Part shown: positions 58,901 through 63,197 of the stretch, piece by piece | Numbering within the stretch: position 1 is the stretch's first letter | Layout: each line of letters opens with the position of its first letter | Assembly (NCBI GenBank): GCA_008360955.1 | Contig: LUCM01000191.1 | Location: 1 to 64,000 of the forward strand | Origin: Fasciolopsis buskii | Taxonomy: Eukaryota; Platyhelminthes; Trematoda; Plagiorchiida; Fasciolidae | Length of the DNA stretch: 64,000 nucleotides | Reading direction: 5' to 3' | Translations under genes and position numbers: made by a program | The notes under the pieces: generated by a model | Seen by the model: only the letters and a program-made list of their open reading frames with translations | Told to the model about the DNA's origin: nothing | The model's database searches: none

Positions 58901-61815
58901 TAAGATCGCTTCTGTCCTTTCAATCAGGACTATTCGTACACCACACTGACCCGTAGCTGAGGTGCGCTACAAATACCATAGTGAAATATCGATAGGTGGC
59001 TGGAGAAAAATGACGAAACCGGAGAATGACCGTCAACCCGAAAGACTGATTGACTAGTTCTTGAAACAAAATTGATGCTTGCCAGTAATAACACCGATTA
59101 TGCAACAATCCATCTGTCTTTTATGCATGCTCAGATTCAGATCATGAAACAATAAATTTTCTATTTCTTTTTTTAAATTGCAACCGAACTGAATTAGGAT
59201 TTTGAGAATGCCAATCTTTACTTTCCAATTATTTTAAAATATATGAAGATCAGCTATCTAATAATAAAACATTGTCGGACAAGTACGATTAATTCATTGT
59301 CCACAAACTGGGTCGAAGCGTGATTTTTTATTTGTCCTTAGTTAAGAATTTTACGGCACTTTAATTCGTCCGTTTCAGTAAGGAATAGAAATAAAATCAT
59401 CCGGGTTCCAGACCAGCACTTTACTTGGTCAACAACTGCTAATGGTGAGGTGTGTACAAAATAATGTTTTCATGAAATAATTCACCATGTGATATCACCC
59501 CTCAGCTCGCCATTAAGGAACCATGGAAGCACTCGTTAGGAATCATCAACAGTTTATATCTACCGCGCCCGAACTGGGGGACGCGAACCCGGGACGAACG
59601 ATTTTGAGTCGAACGACTTAGTCATTACTCTGCCAGGCAGGCTCTGAACGGTTTGTTCAAGTTCACCACATGAGGATGTTGCACCTACCTATCCGTCACT
59701 GATTTGCAAGGTTACTCGTCGCTAGCGCACGCAGTCGACCTCCACTGATAGATGATTTCTCTGTAGGTAGCCTAATTACGACGAAGGCTTTGGACATGAC
59801 CTACAGAGCTTGATTACTTGGTAAGTATTAGTAGTAGGAGATTGAATGTTTTCACGATGATTTTTAACAAGGATGAAATAGCTGAACAGTGCTTCCATGG
59901 TTTCTTAACGGTGAGGTGAGCGATGGTATCACCTGGTGAGTTATTCCACGTAAACATTCTGTCTCCTACTACCAACAAGTAACAATGTGATGTATCGTCC
60001 ATTTGTCGATCGCATATCGCCTAAACACGATTACAGACTTTCGGAGATAAGTGACTGCTCCGACTGATTCCTGGGTCAGCAAATTGTCAAGTGCTTTAAT
60101 GATCGACTGGTGTTTACCAACCTGGCGTTTTACGAACGAGAATCACTCACAGCTAACAGAAAGGCCGCTGATTGTTTATCGTATTTCTGTATGCTTCCGC
60201 TGATTTCCGTGCTCTTGAGACAAAAAGAAATGTGTTTTATCGGAACTAGTCTCGATTAGGTCGATGCGCGCCATCACAGTACATTGTGGTCGTTGCTGGT
60301 GATTTCTAAGTCCGGTTTAGCTTTTCGGGAGAACGAACAACAAATCGGAGGTCGAATTTCTGTCCCTGCAGTTGGGATCGACAACAGGTGGCCGTCTCGT
60401 TGAGGTTTGGTAGGAGAAGGGTCCTAGAAGTTCAATACTTTATCCATCTGCCTGTTATCTTATTCCCTGTAACACGGACAACTTTAGATCGGATTTCACC
60501 AGCACATTATTCCTCAACTGTACACCGTATAGATGATCATTTCGGGTGGATACCATTCATACTCATCAATTACATATGACAATACACTTGTTTTTCGGAC
60601 CAAATGAGCTAATCTGATTAGATAGTGGCTTTCCTAGCTTTTCTGACACAAGAAGAACCATGCCGGGAAGATAATCATTCGTTTGCAATTTGTCATCTCA
60701 TGTTGTGGCTGCAGTTGGCCTTTTGCCGCTCCTGTCATTGTTGTTGTCGCTACTGACTTTGCTCTTATCATTATTGAAGTGGCCGATGTCGTCGTTGTTG
60801 TGGGTGTTCTCACTGACGCCTTTCACGTTGCTGGGGCCGTTGGTGTTGCTGGTGTTGTTGTTGTCATCTATGCTGCTGCTGCTTTCGTTGTTGTTGTTCT
60901 TGTTCTTGTTCTTGTTGTTGTTCTCGTTGACGTTGACATGGATGTGGATGTCCTTGCTGATTTTGTTGATAGCCTTGTTTTCGCTAATACTGTTTTCAGT
61001 GTTGTTCACCATGATGCTGTTGTTGTTGTCGTCGTCATCGTGGACCACGCTGATGATGATGACGATGATGATGGTGATAGTGGCAGTGGAGGTGGAGCTA
61101 TCCTGGTTGGTGAATATGGCGAGACGGGATGTTGAATTCAGCAACAAAAAGGTCCTGATAAATCAATGCAGGGGGAATACTTGGTAAACGATTTTGGCAC
61201 TAGGACAAATGTGTGTCAGTTGATGTTTTTTATTGTTGTTTTTAGTTTGGTCTGAGGCACGGAAATTGAGAATCTCATCCACTTTTTTCCGGTTCAAGTG
61301 ATTAGATTAACTCGGTTCGATTACCTTGAGGTAACAGTCATATCGTTATTTTAACCAGATCTAATGAATAATCCGACTGTTCTTCCCCTTTGGCAGTCTG
61401 TCCCGAGAGGATGGTTGCTATCCACCTGTGGTCTGTTGAACATCAAATTAATTTGTTGTTGTTCGATATAATTGTCTGACGGAAATATTTTCAACCTTTG
61501 GGTATGTTAGCATTGTTGGTCAAAAAGGTGGGATTGAGGTCGATTGGCGGGGGAAATAGTAAAACGGGACAAGTACAGACAGCCAGACAAGGAGAGAATA
61601 CATTTCATATGAGACAACTCACCTTTCTAGATGTGCTGATCCGTCAGACCTCAAGTTCAGATTGTTTATCCCATCCAGTGGAGTCCCGCTTCGGTAAAGA
61701 AAGGACTGTCTGCGGGACGGATTTGGACGCATGATGATTCCACCCGTTGTGGCTGAATCAACAGGATGCTGAAGGCTCTTTTGACGAGAAAATCTACCGA
61801 TTTGCGATTGTTGGT
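3575..61815 (-). CDS. PDE4: cAMP-specific phosphodiesterase PDE4, long form (spliced gene, partial)
   Basis: This is the overall span of a split gene read on the minus strand, 5' end at high coordinates. Eleven exons, listed separately, give UCR1, a linker, UCR2 and most of the class I PDE catalytic domain in the family's order. The exons from UCR1 to position 3575 sum to 1,837 nt (about 612 residues), excluding the first exon. Every junction has GT/AG and matching phase. Visible catalytic motifs are [28 protein letters not shown] and [10 protein letters not shown]. The protein should hydrolyse cAMP to AMP in the cytosol, and UCR1 and UCR2 normally mediate dimerisation and autoinhibition relieved by PKA. 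The exon starting VGF and the whole C-terminus lie beyond position 1. The translation start is unresolved. Assignment to PDE4 rather than another PDE rests on UCR1/UCR2 and on [20 protein letters not shown]. Exon-intron structure is inferred by eye without transcripts. Confidence 0.9.
3791..3820 (-). repeat. GGA/TCC microsatellite acting as pyrimidine tract
   Basis: About ten GGA/GAG triplets on the plus strand are read as CTC/CTT repeats in the PDE4 pre-mRNA, 34-63 nt upstream of the acceptor of the exon at 3575-3757. Further pyrimidine-rich sequence follows up to the AG. Confidence 0.7.
4130..4668 (+). mobile_element. RTE-type LINE, 3' end with ATG-repeat tail
   Basis: Plus-strand translation across frames gives RLVGHVLRM, then [20 protein letters not shown] and [19 protein letters not shown]. 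This is the conserved C-terminal signature of trematode RTE ORFs. The element ends in a run of ATG units (4643-4668), consistent with the short-repeat 3' tails of RTE elements. It is opposite in orientation to PDE4 and lies in its intron. The 5' end is truncated near 4130. Confidence 0.75.
6048..6170 (-). CDS. PDE4: PDE4 exon: TDMSKHM segment
   Basis: A 123-nt exon (41 codons, phase 0/0) encodes [20 protein letters not shown] and then [20 protein letters not shown] and Q. [18 protein letters not shown] is highly conserved in PDE4 and sits beside the metal site. The acceptor is CATCCAG and the donor CAG followed by GTTTGTG. Confidence 0.95.
6911..6942. repeat. CA-rich microsatellite
   Basis: Perfect CA run interrupted by two CG units. 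Confidence 0.9.
7395..7565 (+). repeat. Old SINE family 2 fragment
   Basis: The segments CGCATTCCAGTT, GAGGTGGCGAATA and GATTTCTTAATGATGAGTTG occur in the same order and spacing as in the family 2 copies at 40.6 and 54.1 kb (TGCGTCCCAGTT, GGTGGATATGC, TTTCTTAATGGTGAGTTGAG). It is strongly diverged. Confidence 0.45.
8393..8550 (-). CDS. PDE4: PDE4 exon: [11 protein letters not shown] segment
   Basis: A 158-nt exon (2 + 52 codons) encodes [20 protein letters not shown] and continues to [25 protein letters not shown] is close to invariant in PDE4. The acceptor is TTGACAG and the donor GTGAGT at phase 0, followed in the next exon by [10 protein letters not shown], again matching the family. Confidence 0.95.
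9340..9540 (+). mobile_element. tRNA-derived SINE, family 1
   Basis: The 3' body is shared with copies at 29.2, 30.9, 37.05, 41.2 and 49.25 kb: a CAACTCCCC motif, a GGCCGCGG motif and the tail TTATTTCATTAATAAGAGAA followed by an AGATAAAAGACAAA stretch. The B-box-like GGTTTGACTCC is present, but the tRNA-like head is degraded. Confidence 0.6.
11340..11412 (-). repeat. tRNA-like sequence (SINE head or tRNA relic)
   Basis: On the minus strand an A-box-like AACGGTAGAGTAGTCTAACC is followed about 20 nt later by a perfect B box, GGTTCGACTCC. The acceptor and anticodon arms do not pair well enough for me to call a functional tRNA. Confidence 0.4.
13190..13255 (-). repeat. tRNA-like sequence with B box
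   Basis: On the minus strand GGCGGCTGGTGGCG is followed by GGGTTCAAACCCCGG, resembling the head of a tRNA-derived SINE. No functional tRNA fold is evident. Confidence 0.35.
13857..13902. repeat. TTGA tetranucleotide microsatellite
   Basis: About eleven tandem TTGA units. Confidence 0.95.
15059..15744. repeat. Cluster of TA-rich microsatellites
   Basis: Three alternating TA tracts (about 15059-15076, 15528-15550 and 15680-15744) lie within 700 bp. Such tracts are self-complementary and could extrude as cruciforms or cause assembly slippage. Confidence 0.8.
17402..17501 (-). CDS. PDE4: PDE4 exon: HDVDHPG metal-binding motif
   Basis: A 100-nt exon (33 codons + 1) encodes [20 protein letters not shown] and then [20 protein letters not shown] carries the histidine and aspartate that coordinate the active-site metals in class I PDEs. 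The final A joins AC of the next exon to restore the family-typical NTNSELAL. The acceptor is AATGCAG and the donor GTGAGT. Confidence 0.95.
17834..17876. repeat. TA palindrome with short central spacer
   Basis: Two TA tracts are separated by CTTATGCGCG, forming a near-perfect inverted repeat. Confidence 0.8.
17980..20290 (+). mobile_element. CR1/jockey-like LINE, degraded
   Basis: Plus-strand pieces occur in the family's order. An endonuclease end at about 18050-18140 ([14 protein letters not shown]) is followed by RT at 19400-19735 ([19 protein letters not shown], then [12 protein letters not shown] and [11 protein letters not shown]). The C-terminal post-RT region at 19870-20260 reads [20 protein letters not shown], then [20 protein letters not shown] and VNEFKGALN. 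The catalytic YADD box reads FTDD. The central RT is shortened and several stops interrupt the frame. It lies antisense to PDE4. Confidence 0.8.
22110..23150 (+). mobile_element. Second jockey-like LINE RT fragment
   Basis: Translation across frames gives an RT box region ([11 protein letters not shown] ... [11 protein letters not shown] in place of FADD), then [17 protein letters not shown], and a C-terminal [20 protein letters not shown] followed after one frameshift by [16 protein letters not shown]. These match the thumb and C-terminal region of jockey/CR1-group LINEs. It differs in sequence from the LINE at 18-20.3 kb. A TTC microsatellite interrupts its 3' part (22915-22940). Confidence 0.7.
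22915..22940. repeat. TTC microsatellite
   Basis: About eight TTC/TTCT units inside the LINE remnant. Confidence 0.85.
24084..24248 (-). CDS. PDE4: PDE4 exon: first metal/catalytic histidine motif
   Basis: A 165-nt exon (55 codons, phase 0/0) starts [20 protein letters not shown] and contains [20 protein letters not shown]. This fits the family pattern ERDLLKTFKIP ... YHNxIHAADVVQSTHVLL. The first histidine of HNSIH is the expected general acid and the second a metal ligand. The donor is GTAAGT and the acceptor ATACAG. Residues between the motifs ([11 protein letters not shown]) and after it (NQLD instead of the usual TPALE) are diverged. A CT microsatellite supplies the pyrimidines upstream. 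Confidence 0.88.
24249..24819 (-). other. PDE4: PDE4 intron (571 nt, conditional on the micro-exon)
   Basis: Apart from the CT/GA tract at 24268-24283 next to the downstream acceptor, no feature was recognised. Confidence 0.5.
24268..24283 (-). repeat. GA/CT microsatellite in acceptor tract
   Basis: The plus-strand GA run reads as CT repeats in the PDE4 transcript, 20-35 nt upstream of the acceptor of the YHNSIHA exon. It probably serves as its polypyrimidine tract. Confidence 0.7.
24820..24864 (-). CDS. PDE4: Putative 45-nt PDE4 micro-exon, catalytic domain
   Basis: Fifteen codons, [15 protein letters not shown], lie between an AG acceptor (CTTTGAAG) and a strong GTGAGT donor, phase 0 at both ends. 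The two flanking exons need exactly a phase 0 insert of about 14-16 residues to match other PDE4 catalytic domains, and this is the candidate I found in the 9-kb interval. Sequence identity to family members is weak and the acceptor lacks a long pyrimidine tract. Confidence 0.5.
29215..29400 (-). mobile_element. tRNA-derived SINE, family 1
   Basis: In minus orientation: head GGCCGGCGGTGGCCGAAAGG (A box), B box GGGTTCGAATCCTTCC, then GCAGCAATCTGCTGGCCGCA and a tail with TGATAAAGGGAGTAAAAGAT. It is about 185 bp. The head resembles a Leu/Ser-type tRNA (TGGCCNAGNGG). Confidence 0.8.
29494..29532. repeat. CA microsatellite
   Basis: CA run with two CG interruptions. Confidence 0.9.
30880..31065 (+). 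mobile_element. tRNA-derived SINE, family 1 (diverged)
   Basis: It shares GAGTTCAAATCTTCCC (B box region), TTTTCCACTTTTCATC, CTGTTGGCCGCAGATCCCTT and the tail AAGAAGTAGAATATAAAAGA with other family 1 copies. The head is partly degraded. Confidence 0.6.
33573..34169 (-). CDS. PDE4: PDE4 exon: split UCR2, acidic linker, start of catalytic domain
   Basis: A 597-nt exon (199 codons, phase 0 at both ends) begins [19 protein letters not shown], matching the UCR2 segment FKRMLNRELTHLSEMSRSG. UCR2 resumes only at residues 96-107 ([12 protein letters not shown]). The roughly 75 residues between them are acidic, then serine-, arginine- and histidine-rich. After UCR2 comes an acidic stretch [19 protein letters not shown], then [20 protein letters not shown], which sits where the first catalytic-domain helices begin. 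The acceptor is GTGAAG and the donor is CAG followed by GTGTGTG. It is much longer than the vertebrate equivalents because of the insert. It is the longest open frame in the window. Confidence 0.88.
34170..36200 (-). other. PDE4: PDE4 intron between UCR2 exons (2.0 kb)
   Basis: It contains GT/GA (35160-35190), CA-rich (35690-35735) and TTA (35934-35972) microsatellites. No coding sequence was recognised. Confidence 0.85.
35160..35972. repeat. Three microsatellites (GT/GA, CA, TTA)
   Basis: A GT-then-GA compound repeat lies at about 35160-35190, a CACA-rich stretch at about 35690-35735 and ATT/TTA units at about 35934-35972. Confidence 0.85.
36201..36328 (-). CDS. PDE4: PDE4 exon: UCR2 first part
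   Basis: A 128-nt exon (2 + 42 codons) encodes [20 protein letters not shown] and then [14 protein letters not shown]. This is the UCR2 core, corresponding to the vertebrate segment with [22 protein letters not shown]. The donor after GCCAAG is GTGAGT at phase 0, exactly where PDE4 genes break before the FKRML segment. I chose the acceptor at 36329-36330 (ATAACAG) because it fits the phase of the preceding exon. The frame is open further, to about 36489, so the 5' edge could be higher. Confidence 0.85.
37040..37215 (+). mobile_element. tRNA-derived SINE, family 1 (best-preserved head)
   Basis: The sequence reads TTTGGCCAAGCGGATAAGG (A box), a B box GGGGGTTCGAATCCTCCC, then CAACTTCCCCACTTGGCAG, CTGGCCGCAGCCCACTTTCT and the tail TATTTCATTATCAAAGGAAG ending in AAAAGACAAAAGATAAAA. 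The spacing of A and B boxes fits an RNA polymerase III internal promoter. Confidence 0.85.
37640..37960 (+). repeat. Left inverted terminal repeat of the Penelope-like element
   Basis: Segments such as CAACTACCGTCGGTAGTCGT, CATGCCAACTGATGTTTAGT and GCGCCACCATGATGGTGGGG recur as reverse complements at 40270-40560 with only scattered differences. Confidence 0.85.
40270..40560 (-). repeat. Right inverted terminal repeat of the Penelope-like element
   Basis: Reverse complement partner of 37640-37960, including ACGACTACCGACGGTAGTTG, ACTAAACATCAGTTGGCATG and CCCCACCATCATGGTGGCGC. Confidence 0.85.
40598..40775 (+). mobile_element. tRNA-derived SINE, family 2
   Basis: The head GCGTTCGACTCAAATTCGTT is followed by the B-box-like GGTTTGCGTCCCAGTTCGGG, then GGTGGATATGCACTG, AACAAGGATGAAACAGCTGT and TGAGTTGAGGGATGATATCA. 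This is the same order as copies at 53.2, 54.1 and 59.5 kb. Confidence 0.7.
41160..41345 (-). mobile_element. tRNA-derived SINE, family 1
   Basis: Minus orientation: head GGGCCGCCGGTGGTCAAATA, B box GCGGGTTCGAATCCTTCC, then GGCAGCAATCTGCTGGCCGC and an AATGAAAGAAGTAAATAATA tail. It is close to the copy at 29.2 kb. Confidence 0.8.
41699..41715. repeat. GT microsatellite
   Basis: Short perfect GT run. Confidence 0.85.
43065..43169 (-). CDS. Possible PDE4 cassette exon in the UCR1-UCR2 linker
   Basis: A 105-nt open segment (2 + 34 codons + 1) reads [20 protein letters not shown] and continues to LFQRVDG. It has an acceptor ATACAG and a near-consensus donor GAG/GTAAGTGG. Its phases let it be included or skipped between the exons at 45684 and 36201 without breaking the frame. 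No PDE4 similarity is visible and it is more hydrophobic than a linker should be, so it may be a chance splice-site pair. Confidence 0.3.
45684..45760 (-). CDS. PDE4: PDE4 exon: LR1 linker between UCR1 and UCR2
   Basis: A 77-nt exon (1 + 25 codons + 1) encodes [20 protein letters not shown] and then DNDQF. It is preceded by a good pyrimidine tract (TCCTCCTCCGTTCCACTTCC) and AG, and followed by the strong donor GTAAGT. Both phases fit its neighbours. The Ser/Pro/Thr-rich, flexible composition suits the LR1 linker. An upstream AG at 45804-45805 would extend the open frame by 14 codons but would break the phase with the UCR1 exon. Confidence 0.6.
45761..46163 (-). other. PDE4: PDE4 intron (403 nt)
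   Basis: Short intron between the UCR1 and linker exons, with a good pyrimidine-rich 3' end. No other feature was recognised. Confidence 0.6.
46164..46424 (-). CDS. PDE4: PDE4 exon: UCR1 second half (divergent)
   Basis: The exon has 261 nt: one base, 86 codons, then two bases. The stretch [17 protein letters not shown] aligns without gaps to the UCR1 helix FAQVLASLRTVRNNFAA of vertebrate PDE4, keeping the LRxVxN spacing. The remaining residues, through [13 protein letters not shown] and a Ser/Thr-rich stretch ending DKDGTLVF, have no counterpart that I recognise. The acceptor is AG at 46425-46426 and the donor is CAG followed by GTTATG. The start phase fits the first UCR1 exon and the end phase fits the linker exon at 45684. 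The donor is non-ideal and the exon is about twice the expected length, so a shorter form is possible. Confidence 0.65.
46530..46622 (-). repeat. tRNA-like sequence
   Basis: On the minus strand GAGTAGAGCTATCAGTAAGA is followed by the B-box-like GTTCAAATCCCGCC and CCCATGGGG. It resembles the relic at 11.34 kb (shared GTAGAG) and may be another SINE head. Confidence 0.35.
46600..47450 (-). mobile_element. Second Penelope-like RT fragment
   Basis: The minus-strand frame 46765-47196 has [59 protein letters not shown] and [20 protein letters not shown]. This is the RT palm/thumb region of another Penelope-like lineage (IAMGSPLGPLLANIF, then RSVYRKPTW and HFHSF). Sequence just upstream, to about 47430, continues the family in another frame. 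The central catalytic box is missing. It is clearly different from the element at 37.6-40.6 kb. Confidence 0.75.
48880..49070. repeat. Degenerate GTCA/GTGA tetranucleotide tract
   Basis: About 190 bp of imperfect four-base units (GAGT, CAGT, GTGA, GAAT) with frequent register changes. It looks like an old, expanded microsatellite. Confidence 0.75.
49225..49400 (-). mobile_element. tRNA-derived SINE, family 1
   Basis: Minus orientation: head GGTGGCGGCCAAGCGGATAA (A box), GGCCGTGGCGTTTGGACGTG, B box GCGGGTTCGAACCCTCG and a GCCGGCCTACTTCCTG equivalent region. The head is nearly intact through both promoter boxes. A more degraded relative may overlap 49605-49690. Confidence 0.8.
50803..50832. 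repeat. GT microsatellite
   Basis: GT run with one GC interruption. Confidence 0.9.
53195..53375 (+). mobile_element. tRNA-derived SINE, family 2
   Basis: The head AGTGTTACGGCTAACGCATT and B-box-like GGGATTCGCGTCCCAGTTCC are followed by GGATGGATATGCTGTGTTGA and GCAAGGATAAACCAG. It is the copy with the most tRNA-like 5' end. Confidence 0.65.
53700..54310 (+). mobile_element. Composite SINE family 2 unit (direct-repeat ends)
   Basis: A family 2 tail (about 53715-53850) is followed by a unique spacer (53850-54045) and then a full family 2 copy (54050-54305). The same three-part unit recurs inverted at 59435-59970, spacer included, so it has moved or duplicated as one block. A 51-bp insertion interrupts the right-hand copy at 54148-54198. 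Confidence 0.75.
54148..54198 (+). mobile_element. 51-bp insertion with 5-bp target duplication
   Basis: Compared with the inverted paralogue at 59.5 kb, which reads CTGTTGATGATTCC without interruption, this copy has 51 extra bases bounded by GTTGA on both sides (54143-54147 and 54199-54203). The insert contains TTGTATTGTATAGACTTTTG and ends in GTCGCATTTCAGTCA. A related sequence lies at 63873-63920. Confidence 0.75.
54757..54822. repeat. CA-rich imperfect microsatellite
   Basis: Repeated ACAC/ATAC/ACGC units over about 65 bp. Confidence 0.85.
57100..59150 (-). mobile_element. RTE-type non-LTR retrotransposon, degraded (copy B)
   Basis: Co-linear along its length with copy A at 1-2130. Shared blocks include AATGAACTTGATGGTC near 57270 (copy A about 165), the region around 57640 (copy A about 545), and near 58920 TCAGGACTATTCGTACACCA (copy A about 1968). 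It is more decayed than copy A, with no open RT or endonuclease frame left. It has the same orientation as copy A and as PDE4. Confidence 0.7.
59435..59970 (-). mobile_element. Composite SINE family 2 unit, inverted copy
   Basis: Reverse complement of 53700-54310: the full copy at 59440-59640, then the spacer (GCTAGCGCACGCAGTCGACC and CCTAATTACGACGAAGGCTT) and the tail piece at 59830-59970. It lacks the 51-bp insertion. Confidence 0.8.
60690..61085. repeat. GTT/GAT triplet-rich low-complexity tract
   Basis: About 400 bp of GTT, CTT, GAT and GTC triplets keep all three plus frames and one minus frame largely open, producing frames of about 150 codons of Val/Leu/Asp or Asn/Ser. The open frames are a consequence of composition and are not called as genes. 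Confidence 0.85.
61623..61815 (-). CDS. PDE4: PDE4 exon: UCR1 first half with PKA site
   Basis: The minus-strand frame reads through [20 protein letters not shown] and then [15 protein letters not shown], matching the PDE4 block with RRESFLYRSD at the head of UCR1. RRQS is a PKA consensus, and in mammalian long PDE4s phosphorylation of this serine activates the enzyme. The 3' boundary is clear: CTAGAAAG followed by GTGAGT, ending two bases into a codon. The 5' boundary is not. The frame stays open up to an ATG at 61978, so either that ATG starts a short N-terminus or an acceptor lies within about 61750-61850. An identical copy occurs 840 bp higher beside a sequencing adapter and is treated as an assembly duplicate. 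Confidence 0.85.
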
Positions 61816-62324
61816 AACCATTACCGTCACGTGAGTGAGAAAGAACAGGGTGATAAGGAGATATGGGAGATATGGGATAAGTAGGGAGTTTTATTGCTAC
61901 AAAGATATGACAGATTGCAGACGAGATAAAAACTGATTCAGGGATGCAAAAGTAATTTCGACACAAAAATGACGACAAGATGAGAGGATGCGAGCAGATT
62001 AGTTGAAGTGATACTAGATATTGAATATGGCAGTTGCTTTTTACTATTCAGATGATTCTTATTTCGTTTGTGATGCTGTAAGCAAGGTGATACCAGGTAG
62101 AGCAGAACGATCAAATTTTCAAATAATCGACCAATCAACTTATTCATATTTCTATCCCCTCGATTCTTTATATACGTGCATATATATCGTCCTTTTCGTT
62201 AATTTATACATCTCTGTTTTCCATGTGTCTGTCCATCTCTCGATACTTATTTCCGCTCGCTGCTTTTTCTCTACCTGCATATATAGGTAGACAGATATAA
62301 AGATATTTAAATGGATAGTTAAAT

Positions 62325-62325
62325 G

Positions 62326-62379
<54 letters not shown>
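62325..62379. repeat. GATA microsatellite (left copy)
   Basis: About 13 GATA units running directly into the adapter. Confidence 0.9.
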
Positions 62380-62417
62380 CTGTCTCTTATACACATCTAG
62401 ATGTGTATAAGAGACAG
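62380..62417. other. Nextera/Tn5 mosaic-end junction adapter (contaminant)
   Basis: CTGTCTCTTATACACATCT is immediately followed by its reverse complement AGATGTGTATAAGAGACAG. This is the circularisation junction of Nextera mate-pair libraries. Translation on the minus strand gives the known contaminant peptide THLDVYKRQ. An N follows at 62418. Confidence 0.97.
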
Positions 62418-62462
62418 NACAGCCAGACAAGGAGAGAATACATTTCATATGAGACAACTCAC

Positions 62463-62655
62463 CTTTCTAGATGTGCTGATCCGTCAGACCTCAAGTTCAG
62501 ATTGTTTATCCCATCCAGTGGAGTCCCGCTTCGGTAAAGAAAGGACTGTCTGCGGGACGGATTTGGACGCATGATGATTCCACCCGTTGTGGCTGAATCA
62601 ACAGGATGCTGAAGGCTCTTTTGACGAGAAAATCTACCGATTTGCGATTGTTGGT
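62463..62655 (-). other. Artefactual second copy of PDE4 UCR1 exon
   Basis: This copy matches the exon at 61623-61815 base for base, with the same donor (GTGAGT) and the same open frame upward to 62818. It lies in the second member of an 840-bp repeat whose copies meet at a 38-bp Nextera junction and an N. A true tandem exon duplication would not be expected to end exactly at library adapter sequence. It should not be counted as a second exon. Confidence 0.85.
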
Positions 62656-63164
62656 AACCATTACCGTCACGTGAGTGAGAAAGAACAGGGTGATAAGGAG
62701 ATATGGGAGATATGGGATAAGTAGGGAGTTTTATTGCTACAAAGATATGACAGATTGCAGACGAGATAAAAACTGATTCAGGGATGCAAAAGTAATTTCG
62801 ACACAAAAATGACGACAAGATGAGAGGATGCGAGCAGATTAGTTGAAGTGATACTAGATATTGAATATGGCAGTTGCTTTTTACTATTCAGATGATTCTT
62901 ATTTCGTTTGTGATGCTGTAAGCAAGGTGATACCAGGTAGAGCAGAACGATCAAATTTTCAAATAATCGACCAATCAACTTATTCATATTTCTATCCCCT
63001 CGATTCTTTATATACGTGCATATATATCGTCCTTTTCGTTAATTTATACATCTCTGTTTTCCATGTGTCTGTCCATCTCTCGATACTTATTTCCGCTCGC
63101 TGCTTTTTCTCTACCTGCATATATAGGTAGACAGATATAAAGATATTTAAATGGATAGTTAAAT

Positions 63165-63165
63165 G

Positions 63166-63196
<31 letters not shown>
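63165..63196. repeat. GATA microsatellite (right copy)
   Basis: About eight GATA units followed by unique sequence ATGTAGCTATGTAGG. This is probably the same genomic locus as the left copy. Confidence 0.9.

Positions 63197-63197
<1 letters not shown>

Larger units (their letters stand above)
46425..61622 (-). other. PDE4: PDE4 intron within UCR1 (15.2 kb)
   Basis: Intron joining the two UCR1 exons. It holds a tRNA-like segment (46530-46620), a Penelope-like RT fragment (46600-47450), degenerate tetranucleotide repeats (48880-49070), a SINE family 1 copy (49225-49400), a GT repeat (50803-50832), SINE family 2 units (53195-53375, 53700-54310 and 59435-59970), a CA-rich tract (54757-54822), an RTE copy (57100-59150) and a triplet tract (60690-61085). 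Stretches 47.45-48.88, 49.4-53.19, 54.83-57.1 and 59.97-60.69 kb show nothing I can name. The 61.1-61.6 kb segment is likewise empty. Confidence 0.7.
61579..63196. repeat. 840-bp tandem duplicate around adapter (assembly artefact)
   Basis: Positions 61579-62331 and 62419-63171 appear identical at an 840-bp offset, and each then enters a GATA microsatellite (62325-62379 and 63165-63196). The junction between them is adapter sequence plus one N. Absence of any divergence and the adapter at the join point to mis-assembly. Confidence 0.9.

Noticed and set aside
60683..61187. Open frames of 150-165 codons on both strands
   Set aside because: They arise from GTT/GAT triplet repeats. The translations are Val/Leu/Asp or Asn/Ser homopolymer-like, with no domain.
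62021..63130. Paired 89-codon plus-strand frames and paired 119-codon minus-strand frames
   Set aside because: They are duplicated by the adapter-linked assembly artefact. Only the UCR1 part of the minus frames is supported.
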